A stretch of DNA of 64,000 bases from Flavobacteriaceae bacterium UBA7302 (GTDB lineage: Bacteria; Bacteroidota; Bacteroidia; Flavobacteriales; Flavobacteriaceae), in contig DKQS01000002.1 of assembly GCA_002471825.1 (NCBI GenBank), positions 1 to 64,000 on the forward strand, in the 5' to 3' direction. The position numbers and the translations under genes were made by a program. This document shows positions 10,018 through 19,565 of this stretch, piece after piece (position 1 is the stretch's first letter; each line of letters begins with the position of its first letter). The notes under the pieces were generated by a model. It was given only the letters and a program-made list of their open reading frames with translations. It did no database searches and was not told where the DNA came from.

Positions 10018-10030
10018 GCAATAGATTCTG

Positions 10031-10038
10031 TATTTTTG
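10031..10038 (+). promoter_or_regulatory. Putative promoter -7 element for the Glu/Leu-type dehydrogenase gene
   Basis: TATTTTTG is an exact TAnnTTTG match 75 bases before the ATG. The predicted leader of about 70 bases contains two small inverted repeats: CTGTTTTT/AAAAACAG at 10042-10058 and CTGATT/AATCAG at 10077-10093. The first could instead be a weak end to the anmK transcript. Confidence 0.45.
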
Positions 10039-10112
10039 TTTCTGTTTTTTAAAAACAGCTTTTTACTCAATATTTTCTGATTTTTTGAATCAGACTTGAA
10101 ACTTACAAACCA

Positions 10113-11342
10113 ATGATTAAAGAACTTTTACAGAAGTATGAAAACAAGCAACCTGAGGTTGTTTTTAATTGGAAGGATCCAGAAACCGAAGCGGAAGGAT
10201 GGACGGTTATTAACTCATTAAGAGGCGGCGCTGCCGGAGGTGGAACTCGAATGCGCGAAGGCCTTGATATGAATGAGGTATTGTCTCTCGCTAAAACCAT
10301 GGAGGTGAAATTTACGGTGTCCGGTCCGGCAATTGGAGGGGCGAAATCGGGAATTAATTTTGATCCTACCGATCCTCGAAAAAAGGGAGTTCTTGAACGT
10401 TGGTATAAGGCGGTTGCTCCATTACTGAAAAGCTATTATGGTACTGGTGGCGACTTAAACGTAGATGAAATTCACGAAGTAATTCCGATAACAGAGGAAA
10501 GCGGAGTTTGGCATCCGCAAGAAGGAGTTTTCAATGGTCACTTTAAGCCCACGGAGGCAGATAAAATCAATCGAATCGGTCAATTAAGACACGGAGTGAT
10601 TAAGGTAATTGAAGATGAAAAATTATCACCATCAACAGCTAGAAAATATACGGTAGCTGATATGATTACAGGGTTTGGTGTCGCGGAAGCGGTGAAGCAC
10701 TATTACGATATTTATGGAGGTTCTGTAGAAGGAAAAAGAGCGATTGTTCAAGGATTTGGAAATGTTGGATCCGCCGCTGCTTTTTACCTATCTCAAATGG
10801 GAGCTAAAATTGTTGGAATCATCGATAGGGCAGGAGGAATTATTAATGAAGACGGATTTTCTCATGAAGAAATCAGGAATCTGTTTTTGAACAAAAAAGG
10901 AAATACACTGGTTGCAGACAATATGATTCCCTTTGAAGAAATCAACAAAAGTATTTGGAAGTTGCCTTGCGAGATTTTTATGCCTTGTGCTGCTTCTCGA
11001 TTGATCAGTAGACAACAAATTAGCGAAATGATCGCGACAGGATTGGAAGTAATCTCTTGTGGAGCCAATGTTCCTTTCGCAGATAAAGAGATATTTTTTG
11101 GTCCGATAATGGAAGAAACTGACAAAAAAGTTAGTTTAATTCCAGATTTTATCTCAAATTGTGGCATGGCAAGAGTGTTTGCTTACTTTATGGAGCGAAG
11201 GGTGAAAATGACGGATAAGGCCATTTTTGAAGACACCTCAAAGACCATCAAAGAAGCATTGAAGAAAACTCATGAGAAGAACGCATCAAAAACCAATATA
11301 AGTGAAACGGCGTTTGAACTTGCTTTAGAAGAATTACTGTAA
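10113..11342 (+). CDS. Glu/Leu/Phe/Val-type amino acid dehydrogenase
   Basis: The 409-residue enzyme shows the amino acid dehydrogenase fold: GGAKSG with the catalytic lysine K78, TGGDLNVDE near residue 114, and a Rossmann motif QGFGNVGSAAAFYL near residue 220. These NAD(P)-linked enzymes reversibly deaminate glutamate or branched-chain amino acids. The N-terminal part is shorter than in hexameric GdhA, and the sequence resembles the roughly 410-residue form seen in Bacteroidota; the substrate is uncertain. nhaD follows after 21 bases, so the two may be co-transcribed. Confidence 0.9.
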   Translation: MIKELLQKYENKQPEVVFNWKDPETEAEGWTVINSLRGGAAGGGTRMREGLDMNEVLSLAKTMEVKFTVSGPAIGGAKSGINFDPTDPRKKGVLERWYKAVAPLLKSYYGTGGDLNVDEIHEVIPITEESGVWHPQEGVFNGHFKPTEADKINRIGQLRHGVIKVIEDEKLSPSTARKYTVADMITGFGVAEAVKHYYDIYGGSVEGKRAIVQGFGNVGSAAAFYLSQMGAKIVGIIDRAGGIINEDGFSHEEIRNLFLNKKGNTLVADNMIPFEEINKSIWKLPCEIFMPCAASRLISRQQISEMIATGLEVISCGANVPFADKEIFFGPIMEETDKKVSLIPDFISNCGMARVFAYFMERRVKMTDKAIFEDTSKTIKEALKKTHEKNASKTNISETAFELALEELL

Positions 11343-11363
11343 TCAATCATAAAATCATTCTGA

Positions 11364-12755
11364 ATGGAGTCTTTAATTATTTTAGTGTTTGTAATGGGTT
11401 ACCTAGCCATTACGCTCGAGCACAATTTAAAATTAGATAAACTTATACCTGCTTTGATCATGATGGCATTGTGTTGGGCGTTTATAGCGCTGGGCATAGA
11501 TGCGTTTAACAATTGGTTTGATACTTCATCCCATAGTCTTGTAGAAGGATTTGCATCCTTGGCCCATGACGATAAAATGCATTGGGTGGAAGAAACCTTG
11601 TTGCATCATTTGGGGAAAACGGCAGAAATATTGGTATTCCTTCTTGGTGCCATGACCATCGTTGAAATTATTGATTATTTCGATGGATTCTCGACTATAA
11701 AGAGTTATGTAAATTTTAAAAGCAAAAAGAAGTTGCTTTGGATGTTCTCTATCTTGGCGTTTATTCTTTCTGCTATTATTGATAACCTTACTGCTACCAT
11801 CGTATTAATTTCCATTCTACAGAAAATCGTAAAGGAAAGAGAAGATCGAATTTGGTTTGCTGGTTTAATAATTGTTGCAGCAAATGCTGGTGGGGCCTTC
11901 TCACCAATTGGTGACGTAACGACAACTATGCTATGGATTGGAGACAAAGTAAGCACGATGATGCTATTCACCTACTTATTCATTCCGTCGTTGTTGTGTA
12001 TGGTGGTTCCTTCTTTTATTGCTTCCTTTTTACCAGCTTTTCAAGGTGAAATTGAATTGGATTCTGAAGAAGACAAACCTAAAAGTCCGTATGGTGCGAC
12101 TATGTTGTATTTGGGTCTAGGTGCTATTGTTTTCGTGCCGATTTTTAAAACGGTGACTCACTTACCACCTTATGTTGGTATGATGATGTCTTTAGCCGTT
12201 GTGGCAACCTTTGCCGAGTTGTATAGTAAGACCAAAATATCCTTAACTTATTTTGATCCAACAGAATCCTATGCTCATGGACATCATAGTCCGGTGCATC
12301 ATTCGCTTTCCAAAATTGAAATGCCTAGTATCCTATTCTTCTTAGGTATTTTGATGGCGGTAGCGGCTTTAGAATCCTTAGGAATCTTATTCAACTTTGC
12401 AGATAGTTTGAAAGAGAACATTCCATTATTAGGAACCGAATTGCAAGGAACCAAAGTTTCTGATTTGGTGGTGATCTTTTTAGGAGTTGGATCTGCAGTC
12501 ATTGACAACGTTCCATTGGTTGCAGCTAGTTTGGGAATGTTTACAGAACCTATTGACGATCCGTTATGGCACTTCATTGCCTTCTCTGCAGGGACTGGTG
12601 GATCGATGTTAATCATCGGGTCAGCAGCCGGAGTTGTGGCAATGGGTATGGAAAAAATTGACTTTTTCTGGTATTTGAAAAAGATATCTTGGCTGGCCTT
12701 AGCGGGATTCTTAGTTGGTTCACTTTCATTTGTACTGCTAAGAATAATCATTTAA
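11364..12755 (+). CDS. nhaD: Na+/H+ antiporter NhaD
   Basis: The 463-residue polytopic membrane protein belongs to the ion transporter superfamily. It carries the paired half motifs IIDNLTATIVLISIL and VIDNVPLVAA, plus GGAFSPIGDVTTTMLWIG and GTGGSMLIIGSAAG, all typical of NhaD. It exports Na+ (or Li+) in exchange for protons across the inner membrane, which suits a marine or brackish habitat. An internal histidine-rich stretch (HGHHSPVHH, about residues 306-314) lies in a soluble loop. A terminator follows. Confidence 0.94.
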   Translation: MESLIILVFVMGYLAITLEHNLKLDKLIPALIMMALCWAFIALGIDAFNNWFDTSSHSLVEGFASLAHDDKMHWVEETLLHHLGKTAEILVFLLGAMTIVEIIDYFDGFSTIKSYVNFKSKKKLLWMFSILAFILSAIIDNLTATIVLISILQKIVKEREDRIWFAGLIIVAANAGGAFSPIGDVTTTMLWIGDKVSTMMLFTYLFIPSLLCMVVPSFIASFLPAFQGEIELDSEEDKPKSPYGATMLYLGLGAIVFVPIFKTVTHLPPYVGMMMSLAVVATFAELYSKTKISLTYFDPTESYAHGHHSPVHHSLSKIEMPSILFFLGILMAVAALESLGILFNFADSLKENIPLLGTELQGTKVSDLVVIFLGVGSAVIDNVPLVAASLGMFTEPIDDPLWHFIAFSAGTGGSMLIIGSAAGVVAMGMEKIDFFWYLKKISWLALAGFLVGSLSFVLLRIII

Positions 12756-12775
12756 GACTTTTATAATATGTAAAG

Positions 12776-12811
12776 AATGTCATTTTGAGATTTCAAAATG
12801 GCATTTTTTTT
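12776..12811 (+). terminator. Terminator after nhaD
   Basis: AATGTCATTTTGA (12776-12788) pairs with TCAAAATGGCATT (12793-12805) across the loop GATT, with one G-T pair, and a T run follows. This closes the dehydrogenase-nhaD unit and separates it from exbB. Confidence 0.88.
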
Positions 12812-12875
12812 GCCATAGGCTTGAGAACAATTAAAAGACGAATTCATCGTTGTATGAAAAACAAATAACGAATAC

Positions 12876-13565
12876 ATGTTTGCATTAATTCAAGACACTA
12901 AAAATCTAACCGAGGAAATCGTTCAGGAAGAAAAAACGCTATCCATTTTTAATTTAATTATGGAAGGCGGTTTGGGAGGGCAGATCATCATCGGAATCCT
13001 CTTTGTGTTGCTAACAGTAACCATATATATCTACTTTGAACGCTTCTTTTCCATAAAGTCTGCGGCGAAGATTGATAAGGATTTTATGAATCAAATTAAA
13101 GACTATATCTCAAATGGAAAAATAGAATCGGCCGATGCACTTTGCAAGAGCAAAGAAACTCCCATTGCGCGATTGATTGGTAAAGGGATTTCTAGAATTG
13201 GAAAACCTTTGGAGGATATCAATACGGCCATCGAAACGGCTGGCAAATTAGAGATCTATCAATTAGAGAAAAATGTGAGTATGCTGGCAACCATTGCAGG
13301 TTCAGCTCCTATGATTGGATTTTTAGGAACTGTTATCGGAATGATTGTAGCTATTCATGAAATTGCCAACGCAGGCGGACAAATAGATATCAAGATGCTT
13401 TCAGACGGATTGTATACGGCCATGACGACCACTGTAGCCGGATTAATTGTGGGTATTATCGCATATGTAGCTTACAATCACCTCGTGGTTAGAACCGATA
13501 AGGTGGTATATCAAATGGAAGCGAAGTCGGTTGAGTTCTTGGACTTATTGAACGAACCAATATAA
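12876..13565 (+). CDS. exbB: ExbB/TolQ-type proton channel subunit
   Basis: The 229-residue membrane protein has the MotA/TolQ/ExbB architecture. An N-terminal membrane segment lies at about residues 31-53, a cytoplasmic stretch follows, and two membrane segments lie in the C-terminal third, with APMIGFLGTVIGMI and GLYTAMTTTVAGLIVGI. Together with ExbD it uses the proton gradient to energise TonB at the outer membrane. The order exbB-exbD-tonB supports ExbB over TolQ or MotA. The 85-base gap to exbD holds no evident terminator. Confidence 0.93.
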   Translation: MFALIQDTKNLTEEIVQEEKTLSIFNLIMEGGLGGQIIIGILFVLLTVTIYIYFERFFSIKSAAKIDKDFMNQIKDYISNGKIESADALCKSKETPIARLIGKGISRIGKPLEDINTAIETAGKLEIYQLEKNVSMLATIAGSAPMIGFLGTVIGMIVAIHEIANAGGQIDIKMLSDGLYTAMTTTVAGLIVGIIAYVAYNHLVVRTDKVVYQMEAKSVEFLDLLNEPI

Positions 13566-13650
13566 TTTGTTAGAAAGCTGAAAAGGAAAAAGTTGAAACG
13601 GTTTTGAGTTCTAACTTTTGAACATTCAACATGTAAACATTTAAACAACT

Positions 13651-14043
13651 ATGAATTTACGAGGTAGGAATAAAATCAATCCGTCGTTCAACATGTCATC
13701 CATGACAGATATTGTATTTTTGTTATTGATCTTTTTCATGTTGACATCCACCTTAGTTACGGTAAGTGCCATTGATGTGATCTTACCAAAGGCAGGAGGG
13801 AAGACAGAGAATAAAACATCGGTTGCTGTGACCATCACCAAAGGTTCACAGTTTTATATTGATAAGACGAGAGTGAGCTCTTCACAATTGGAAAATGAAT
13901 TGTTGAATCGTGTAGGTGCCGACCGTCAAAAAACGATTGTAATTCGTGGCGATCAAAATGTTCCGTATAAAAACGTGATGAAGGTGATTGACATTGCTAA
14001 CAAGAACAAATTAAAAATGATTTTGGCCGTAAAAGGCAGGTAA
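13651..14043 (+). CDS. exbD: ExbD/TolR-type biopolymer transport protein
   Basis: The 130-residue protein has one N-terminal membrane helix and a periplasmic domain. SSMTDIVFLLLIFFMLTS includes D20, matching the proton-carrying aspartate of ExbD. The periplasmic part contains IDVILPKAGG and TIVIRGDQNVPYKNVMKVID, typical of the family. It works with the upstream ExbB and the TonB-like protein encoded 6 bases downstream. Confidence 0.94.
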   Translation: MNLRGRNKINPSFNMSSMTDIVFLLLIFFMLTSTLVTVSAIDVILPKAGGKTENKTSVAVTITKGSQFYIDKTRVSSSQLENELLNRVGADRQKTIVIRGDQNVPYKNVMKVIDIANKNKLKMILAVKGR

Positions 14044-14049
14044 GAATCC

Positions 14050-14862
14050 ATGCAACATTCCAAACACAAACGAAAATCTGCTGTATTGACAACGATTATT
14101 ATGTTGTTGATCTTATTCGGGATTTGGAATTTCGGGTTGCGATATTTGGATCCTCCGGAAGAATACGGAGTATTGATCAATTTAGGGAATTCAAATGTTG
14201 GTAAAGGGAAACCTGTTGTAAAGACCAAGAAAACTGCTCCGCCTAAGGAAGTTAAAAAAGAAGTGGTTGAAGAAAAGGTTGAATCGAATCCTCAAAAAAC
14301 CATTAAGGAAGAGGTGATCACCAATAACGAATCAAAAGAAGTTATTTCCAAACCCAAAGAACCTAAAAAGGAGCAGAAGAAGGTCGAAGAGAAACCTAAG
14401 AAAGAAGTTGTAAAACCAAAACCAAAACCTTCCAAAGCCACCAAAGATGCTTTGAATTCATTGTTGAATAGTAATAACAAGGATGGTAATCCAAAGGGCG
14501 AGGGCGATGATGATAAAGACGGAATAAAAGGGAAAGCCAACGGGTCAGATATTTCTAAGAAATACTACGGGAATATTGGTAGTGGCGGAGGAAACTACAA
14601 CTTAGCCGGTAGGAATGCACTGATCAAACCCAAAGAACAACCTGATTGCCAGGAAGAAGGAATCGTTGTGGTTGAAATTACAGTTGATAGAGCAGGAAAC
14701 GTGATTCGGGCAGTCCCAGGAGCAAAGGGAACAAACAACACGGCGCCATGCTTAATGAAACCGGCCAAGGAAGCTGCATTGAAGACCAAGTGGAACAACG
14801 ATCAAAATGCCCCATCGATTCAAAAGGGAACCATAATTTATAAGTTTAGCTTGACGCAATAA
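14050..14862 (+). CDS. TonB-like energy transducer
   Basis: The 270-residue product has one membrane segment (about residues 13-30). A long Lys/Pro/Glu-rich periplasmic spacer follows (about 56-140), repeating KPK and KEV units. A short C-terminal TonB-type domain contains GIVVVEITVDRAGNVIRAV and ends GTIIYKFSLTQ. It should span the periplasm and move energy from ExbBD to outer-membrane receptors. Two cysteines in the C-terminal domain (PDCQEEG, TAPCLMKP) could form a disulfide. It sits directly after exbD and 2 bases before folC. Confidence 0.85.
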   Translation: MQHSKHKRKSAVLTTIIMLLILFGIWNFGLRYLDPPEEYGVLINLGNSNVGKGKPVVKTKKTAPPKEVKKEVVEEKVESNPQKTIKEEVITNNESKEVISKPKEPKKEQKKVEEKPKKEVVKPKPKPSKATKDALNSLLNSNNKDGNPKGEGDDDKDGIKGKANGSDISKKYYGNIGSGGGNYNLAGRNALIKPKEQPDCQEEGIVVVEITVDRAGNVIRAVPGAKGTNNTAPCLMKPAKEAALKTKWNNDQNAPSIQKGTIIYKFSLTQ

Positions 14863-14864
14863 GT

Positions 14865-16076
14865 ATGAAGACGTTTGATGAAACTGTAAATTGGATGTTT
14901 ACCCAACTTCCCATGTATCAACGACAGGGAAAAACCGCATTCAAGAAAGACCTTACCAATATTAGTGCACTCTCTGGACGTCTTGGAAATCCACATTATA
15001 AATTCAAAACTATCCATGTTGGAGGGACCAATGGCAAAGGATCTACGAGCCATATGATTGCTTCGATTTTGCAAGAAGCTGGCTACAAAGTCGGTTTGTA
15101 CACTTCGCCTCATTTAAAGAGTTTTACCGAAAGAATAAGAATCAATGGAGAAGAAATTCCTGAGGATTATGTTGTTGAGTTTATTGAAGGAAATAGAACC
15201 TTTTTAGAAAATCAGCGCTTGTCCTTTTTTGAAATGACCGTCGGATTAGCCTTTGATTATTTTGCCAAGGAGGAGGTTGATATCGCGGTGATAGAAGTGG
15301 GGCTAGGAGGTCGATTGGATAGTACCAATATTATCACTCCAGAAGTATCAGTCATTACGAACATAGGTTGGGATCATATGGATATGTTGGGCGATACATT
15401 ACCCAAAATAGCCTTTGAAAAAGCTGGAATTATCAAACCCAACGTTCCTGTGGTTATCGGGGAACGTCAAAAAGCTGTTGAACAAGTTTTTCTTGATAAA
15501 GCCAAAGAATGTATTGCGAAGATTACTTTTGCTAGCGATTCCGATACAAACTATCAAACAGATTTATTGGGCGATTATCAAAAGAAGAACGCCAAAACTG
15601 CTGCGGCTGCCCTTGAAAAGTTAGTCGGATTTGACATTTCAAATGAACAGATAGCGACTGGATTGCAAAATGTGGTGCGAAATACAAATTTGAAAGGTCG
15701 ATGGCAGATTTTGGGAGAAAATCCAAAAATCATCTGTGATACAGCTCATAACAAAGAGGGCTTGCAGATGGTGATGAATCAGCTGAAATCCCAGTCCTAT
15801 GAGGAATTACACATTGTTTTGGGAGTTGTTGCTGATAAAAAACTAAAGGATATACTTACGCTCTTCCCTAAAGAAGCAAATTACTATTTTTGTAAACCTG
15901 ATGTTCCAAGAGGACTTCCTGCGGCTCAATTAAAAGAAGAAGCATTACACTTTGGTTTTGAAGGAGATGTTTATGAATCGGTTACTGATGCGTTACTGGC
16001 CGCTAAAAGAAAATCCAAAGTTAATGATGTCATCTATGTTGGAGGAAGTACTTTTGTAGTAGCTGAGGTGGTTTAA
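14865..16076 (+). CDS. folC: Folylpolyglutamate/dihydrofolate synthase FolC
   Basis: The 403-residue Mur-ligase-family enzyme carries the P-loop GGTNGKGSTSHM (about residues 49-60), then TSPHLKSFTERI and the conserved EVGLGGRLDSTN. FolC adds glutamate to dihydropteroate and folates with ATP in the cytoplasm. It starts 2 bases after the TonB-like gene, so translation is probably coupled. The polysaccharide locus begins 14 bases after its stop with no terminator visible between them, so read-through into ugd is likely. Confidence 0.95.
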   Translation: MKTFDETVNWMFTQLPMYQRQGKTAFKKDLTNISALSGRLGNPHYKFKTIHVGGTNGKGSTSHMIASILQEAGYKVGLYTSPHLKSFTERIRINGEEIPEDYVVEFIEGNRTFLENQRLSFFEMTVGLAFDYFAKEEVDIAVIEVGLGGRLDSTNIITPEVSVITNIGWDHMDMLGDTLPKIAFEKAGIIKPNVPVVIGERQKAVEQVFLDKAKECIAKITFASDSDTNYQTDLLGDYQKKNAKTAAAALEKLVGFDISNEQIATGLQNVVRNTNLKGRWQILGENPKIICDTAHNKEGLQMVMNQLKSQSYEELHIVLGVVADKKLKDILTLFPKEANYYFCKPDVPRGLPAAQLKEEALHFGFEGDVYESVTDALLAAKRKSKVNDVIYVGGSTFVVAEVV

Positions 16077-16090
16077 AACAAAGCGAGATA

Positions 16091-17416
16091 TTGAAAATAA
16101 CAATAGTTGGTAGTGGTTATGTAGGTTTGGTTTCTGGAGTCTGTTTTGCAGAAATGGGGAACCAAGTTACCTGTGTGGATGTAGATGAAGAAAAGATTAA
16201 AAAGTTAAAGAAAGGTAACATTCCGATCTATGAACCAGGTCTAGAGAGAATGGTTGTCAGCAATCTGGAGAGTCAAAATCTTTTTTTTACTACGAATCTT
16301 GAAGAGGCAATTAACCATTCTAAAATTGTTTTTATCGCAGTCGGTACACCTCTGGGCGAAGATGGTTCAGCGGACTTACAATATGTATTATCAGTTGCTT
16401 CAGAAATTGGCAAAACCATGACCTCGGATTTGATGGTGGTAAACAAATCAACCGTTCCGGTTGGTACAGCCGATAAAGTTAGGCAAGCTATACAAAGAGA
16501 ATTAGATGCTAGAAAGGTCAATTTAGAATTTAATATGGTGAGTAACCCAGAATTTTTAAAAGAAGGTGCTGCCATTAGTGATTTTATGAGACCCGATCGA
16601 ATTGTGATTGGTGCGGATTCTGATGTTGCAGTTGAACAAATGAAGCAGTTGTATTCACCATTTTTCAGAACACATGATCGTTTTATTACGATGGATATTC
16701 GTTCAGCGGAAATGACCAAATATGCAGCAAATGCTATGTTGGCTACTAAGATTTCTTTTATGAATGAAATAGCCAATATTTGTGAATTGGTGGGTGCAGA
16801 TGTAAATGATGTTCGATTAGGGATTGGGTCTGATAAAAGAATTGGGTATAGTTTTATTTATCCAGGAGCTGGTTATGGAGGCTCTTGTTTTCCAAAAGAC
16901 GTACAGGCATTAATAAAAGTAGCAGCTGAGCATGGTTACGATCCTGAGCTGATTGATTCAGTTGAAAATGTGAATAATCGTCAGAAGTTGCGAATTGCTG
17001 AAAAAGTAATTCAAAGGTTCGGCGAGGATTTAAATGGGCGAACTTTTGGAGTTTGGGGATTGGCTTTTAAACCAGGAACCGATGATATGCGTGAAGCTCC
17101 ATCGATTTATGTGATCCGAGAACTAGTAAAAAGAGGAGCGAAAATAAAGGCATACGATCCGAAGGCAATGGATGAAGCCGAGGATTGCTACTTGAAAAAT
17201 TTAGCAGAAGTTTCTTATTGTTACTCAAAATATGAGGTTGTCAAAGATGCAGATGCATTGTTGTTACTAACCGAATGGAAAGAATTTCGATCACCTGATT
17301 TTAGTGAAATCCAAATGCAACTTAAAAATCCGATTATTTTCGACGGACGAAATCAGTACAATGCTTTTAAATTGGACAAAATAGGGTTTGAATATTATCA
17401 GATTGGAAAAAGATGA
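16091..17416 (+). CDS. ugd: UDP-glucose 6-dehydrogenase Ugd
   Basis: The 441-residue protein oxidises UDP-glucose to UDP-glucuronate using two NAD+. It starts at TTG with the family N-terminus MKITIVGSGYVGLVSG; no upstream ATG gives a better start. Conserved parts are KSTVPVGTAD, SNPEFLKEGAAISDF and the active-site GYGGSCFPKD with C266. It is the first gene of the polysaccharide locus. Its stop overlaps the fcl start by 4 bases (ATGA), so translational coupling is likely. It is the most canonical of three nucleotide-sugar dehydrogenases in the window. Confidence 0.95.
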   Translation: MKITIVGSGYVGLVSGVCFAEMGNQVTCVDVDEEKIKKLKKGNIPIYEPGLERMVVSNLESQNLFFTTNLEEAINHSKIVFIAVGTPLGEDGSADLQYVLSVASEIGKTMTSDLMVVNKSTVPVGTADKVRQAIQRELDARKVNLEFNMVSNPEFLKEGAAISDFMRPDRIVIGADSDVAVEQMKQLYSPFFRTHDRFITMDIRSAEMTKYAANAMLATKISFMNEIANICELVGADVNDVRLGIGSDKRIGYSFIYPGAGYGGSCFPKDVQALIKVAAEHGYDPELIDSVENVNNRQKLRIAEKVIQRFGEDLNGRTFGVWGLAFKPGTDDMREAPSIYVIRELVKRGAKIKAYDPKAMDEAEDCYLKNLAEVSYCYSKYEVVKDADALLLLTEWKEFRSPDFSEIQMQLKNPIIFDGRNQYNAFKLDKIGFEYYQIGKR

Positions 17417-18366
17417 TACATAAAGAATCAAAAATATATGTAGCTGGTCATAATGGAATGGTTGGTTCGGCCATTGTTAGAGAATTGAAAAACAGAGGGT
17501 ATTCCAATTTACTTGTTAGATCGAGTTCTGAGCTTGATCTTCGGAATCAAAATTCCGTTTATGAATTCTTCAAGTCTGAAAAGCCAAATGCCGTTGTTGA
17601 TGCTGCCGCGAGAGTAGGTGGTATATTGGCGAATCGGGACTTCCCTTATCAATTCCTTATGGAAAACATGCAGATCCAAAATAATTTGATTGATGCCTCA
17701 TTGAAATTTGAGGTCCATAAATTTATTTTTCTGGGAAGTTCCTGTATTTATCCAAAACATGCTCCTCAACCTTTAAAAGAGGAGTACCTTCTTACCGATT
17801 CTTTAGAGCCTACGAACGAATGGTATGCTATTGCAAAAATTTCAGGAGTAAAAGCCTGTGAAGCGATAAGAAAACAATTTGGGAAAGATTTTGTGAGTTT
17901 GATGCCTACGAATTTGTATGGATTTCATGATAATTTTGATTTAGAGACCTCTCATGTGCTGCCTGCTATGATTCGAAAATTTCATGAGGCAAAAATCAAT
18001 AATCATTCAAACGTGACTTTGTGGGGTTCGGGTACTCCAATGAGGGAATTCTTATTTGTGGATGATATGGCTCGAGCAACCATTTATGCATTGGAAAATC
18101 AATTACCTGAACATTTGTATAATATTGGAACAGGGAAGGATATCACCATAAAAACATTGGCGGAAACCATTCAAGATATTGTTGGTCACAAGGGTGAGAT
18201 AATCTGGGATAAATCAAAGCCTGATGGAACCCCAAGGAAACTAATGGATGTCAGCAAAATGGCAGACTTGGGTTGGACTTGTCAAGTAGAATTAGAAGAC
18301 GGTATTCGGATGACCTATAATTGGTTTTTGGAGAATATAAAACATATTAAAGAAGTAAAAATATGA
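17413..18366 (+). CDS. fcl: GDP-L-fucose synthase Fcl
   Basis: The 317-residue SDR converts GDP-4-keto-6-deoxymannose to GDP-L-fucose by epimerisation and reduction with NADPH. The nucleotide-binding motif GHNGMVGSAI is near the N-terminus. LGSSCIYP carries the active-site serine and cysteine, and EWYAIAKISG gives the YxxxK pair. The fucose-synthase segment TNLYGFHDNFDLETSHV is also present. It overlaps ugd and gmd by 4 bases at each end. The order fcl before gmd is the reverse of the textbook arrangement. Confidence 0.95.
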   Translation: MIHKESKIYVAGHNGMVGSAIVRELKNRGYSNLLVRSSSELDLRNQNSVYEFFKSEKPNAVVDAAARVGGILANRDFPYQFLMENMQIQNNLIDASLKFEVHKFIFLGSSCIYPKHAPQPLKEEYLLTDSLEPTNEWYAIAKISGVKACEAIRKQFGKDFVSLMPTNLYGFHDNFDLETSHVLPAMIRKFHEAKINNHSNVTLWGSGTPMREFLFVDDMARATIYALENQLPEHLYNIGTGKDITIKTLAETIQDIVGHKGEIIWDKSKPDGTPRKLMDVSKMADLGWTCQVELEDGIRMTYNWFLENIKHIKEVKI

Positions 18367-19517
18367 AGGTTGCGTTAATAACCGGTGTAACAGGTCAGGA
18401 TGGTGCCTATTTAAGCGAATTTTTATTAAAGAAAGGCTACGTTGTTCATGGGTTGAAAAGAAGATCCTCCATTTTAAAAACAGATCGTATCGATCACTTA
18501 TATCAGGATCCACATATTGAAAATCGTAATTTCTTTTTGCATTACGGTGACATGACCGATAGTACGAATCTTACTAGACTGATACAAGAAATTCAGCCTG
18601 ACGAGATTTATAATTTAGCAGCCATGTCACATGTTCGAGTTTCATTCGAAATTCCGGAATACGTTGCTGATACGGATGGAATAGGGACTTTAAGGTTATT
18701 GGAGGCTATTCGATTATTAGGTTTAGAGAAGAAAACGAAGATTTATCAAGCTTCGACTTCTGAATTGTTTGGAAAGGTGCAAGAAGTACCGCAGACGGAA
18801 AACACACCGTTTTATCCAAGGTCTCCTTACGGAGTTGCAAAAATGTACGCCTATTGGATTACGGTGAATTACAGAGAGGCTTATGATATGTTCGCTTGTA
18901 ATGGAATTTTATTCAATCATGAGTCCCCGTTACGTGGAGAAACTTTTGTGTCAAGAAAAATAACCAGGGCGGTTTCACGAATTGCATTAGGGCTGCAAGA
19001 TAAATTCTACTTAGGGAATTTGGATGCAAAACGAGATTGGGGACATGCTAAAGATTATGTGCGAATGATGTGGATGATTCTTCAAGCAGACAAGGCAGAG
19101 GATTGGGTTATCGCCACCGGAAAAACAACTTCTGTAAGAGACTTTGTAAAAATGAGCTTTGCGGAAGTTGGAGTTGAATTAGAGTTTAGAGGTGAAGGGG
19201 CTCATGAAAAAGCATTCGTATCACATATCAATGAAGAAGTTTACTCAAATGTCATCTCGAGCGGAATCGAGAGATCTCCAAAACTTGCGTTATCAATTGG
19301 CCAAGAAGTCTTAAACATCGATCCAACATATTTCAGACCCACGGAAGTAGATTTATTAATAGGTGACGCTTCGAAAGCAAAGAATAAATTAGGTTGGGTG
19401 CCTAAGTACGATTTGGCTGATTTAGTGAAAGATATGATGCAATCCGATATTAAGTTGATGCAGAAAGAACAATATTTGAAAGAAGGTGGCTATGAAACCC
19501 TAAATTATTTTGAATAA
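18363..19517 (+). CDS. gmd: GDP-mannose 4,6-dehydratase Gmd
   Basis: The 384-residue SDR makes GDP-4-keto-6-deoxymannose, the substrate of the preceding Fcl. It begins with GVTGQDGAYLSEFLL. YQASTSELFGKV is the dehydratase S/E site, and YGVAKMYAYW holds the YxxxK catalytic pair. LFNHESPLRGETFVSRKIT is a Gmd hallmark. It closes the first three-gene block. A tRNA gene with its own promoter follows, so a transcriptional boundary is probable after it, though no hairpin is visible directly behind the stop. Confidence 0.96.
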   Translation: MKVALITGVTGQDGAYLSEFLLKKGYVVHGLKRRSSILKTDRIDHLYQDPHIENRNFFLHYGDMTDSTNLTRLIQEIQPDEIYNLAAMSHVRVSFEIPEYVADTDGIGTLRLLEAIRLLGLEKKTKIYQASTSELFGKVQEVPQTENTPFYPRSPYGVAKMYAYWITVNYREAYDMFACNGILFNHESPLRGETFVSRKITRAVSRIALGLQDKFYLGNLDAKRDWGHAKDYVRMMWMILQADKAEDWVIATGKTTSVRDFVKMSFAEVGVELEFRGEGAHEKAFVSHINEEVYSNVISSGIERSPKLALSIGQEVLNIDPTYFRPTEVDLLIGDASKAKNKLGWVPKYDLADLVKDMMQSDIKLMQKEQYLKEGGYETLNYFE

Positions 19518-19520
19518 TTG

Positions 19521-19552
19521 TTTGTGGTAAGTAAAAAACTATTTTATATTTG
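19521..19552 (+). promoter_or_regulatory. Promoter of the tRNA-Val gene
   Basis: TTTG (19521-19524) and TATATTTG (19545-19552) are exact -33 and -7 elements of the Bacteroidota type, with a 20-base spacer. The predicted transcript starts near 19556, about 10 bases before the mature tRNA. It is the best-formed promoter in the window. Confidence 0.8.
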
Positions 19553-19565
19553 CATCCGCAATTAA

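Noticed and set aside
12299..12751. 150-codon frame antisense to nhaD
   Set aside because: It mirrors the codon pattern of nhaD, a secure gene, and contains no recognisable domain.
16273..16776. 167-codon frame antisense to ugd
   Set aside because: It lies fully inside a well-supported gene and reads as its shadow; no signal peptide or domain is seen.
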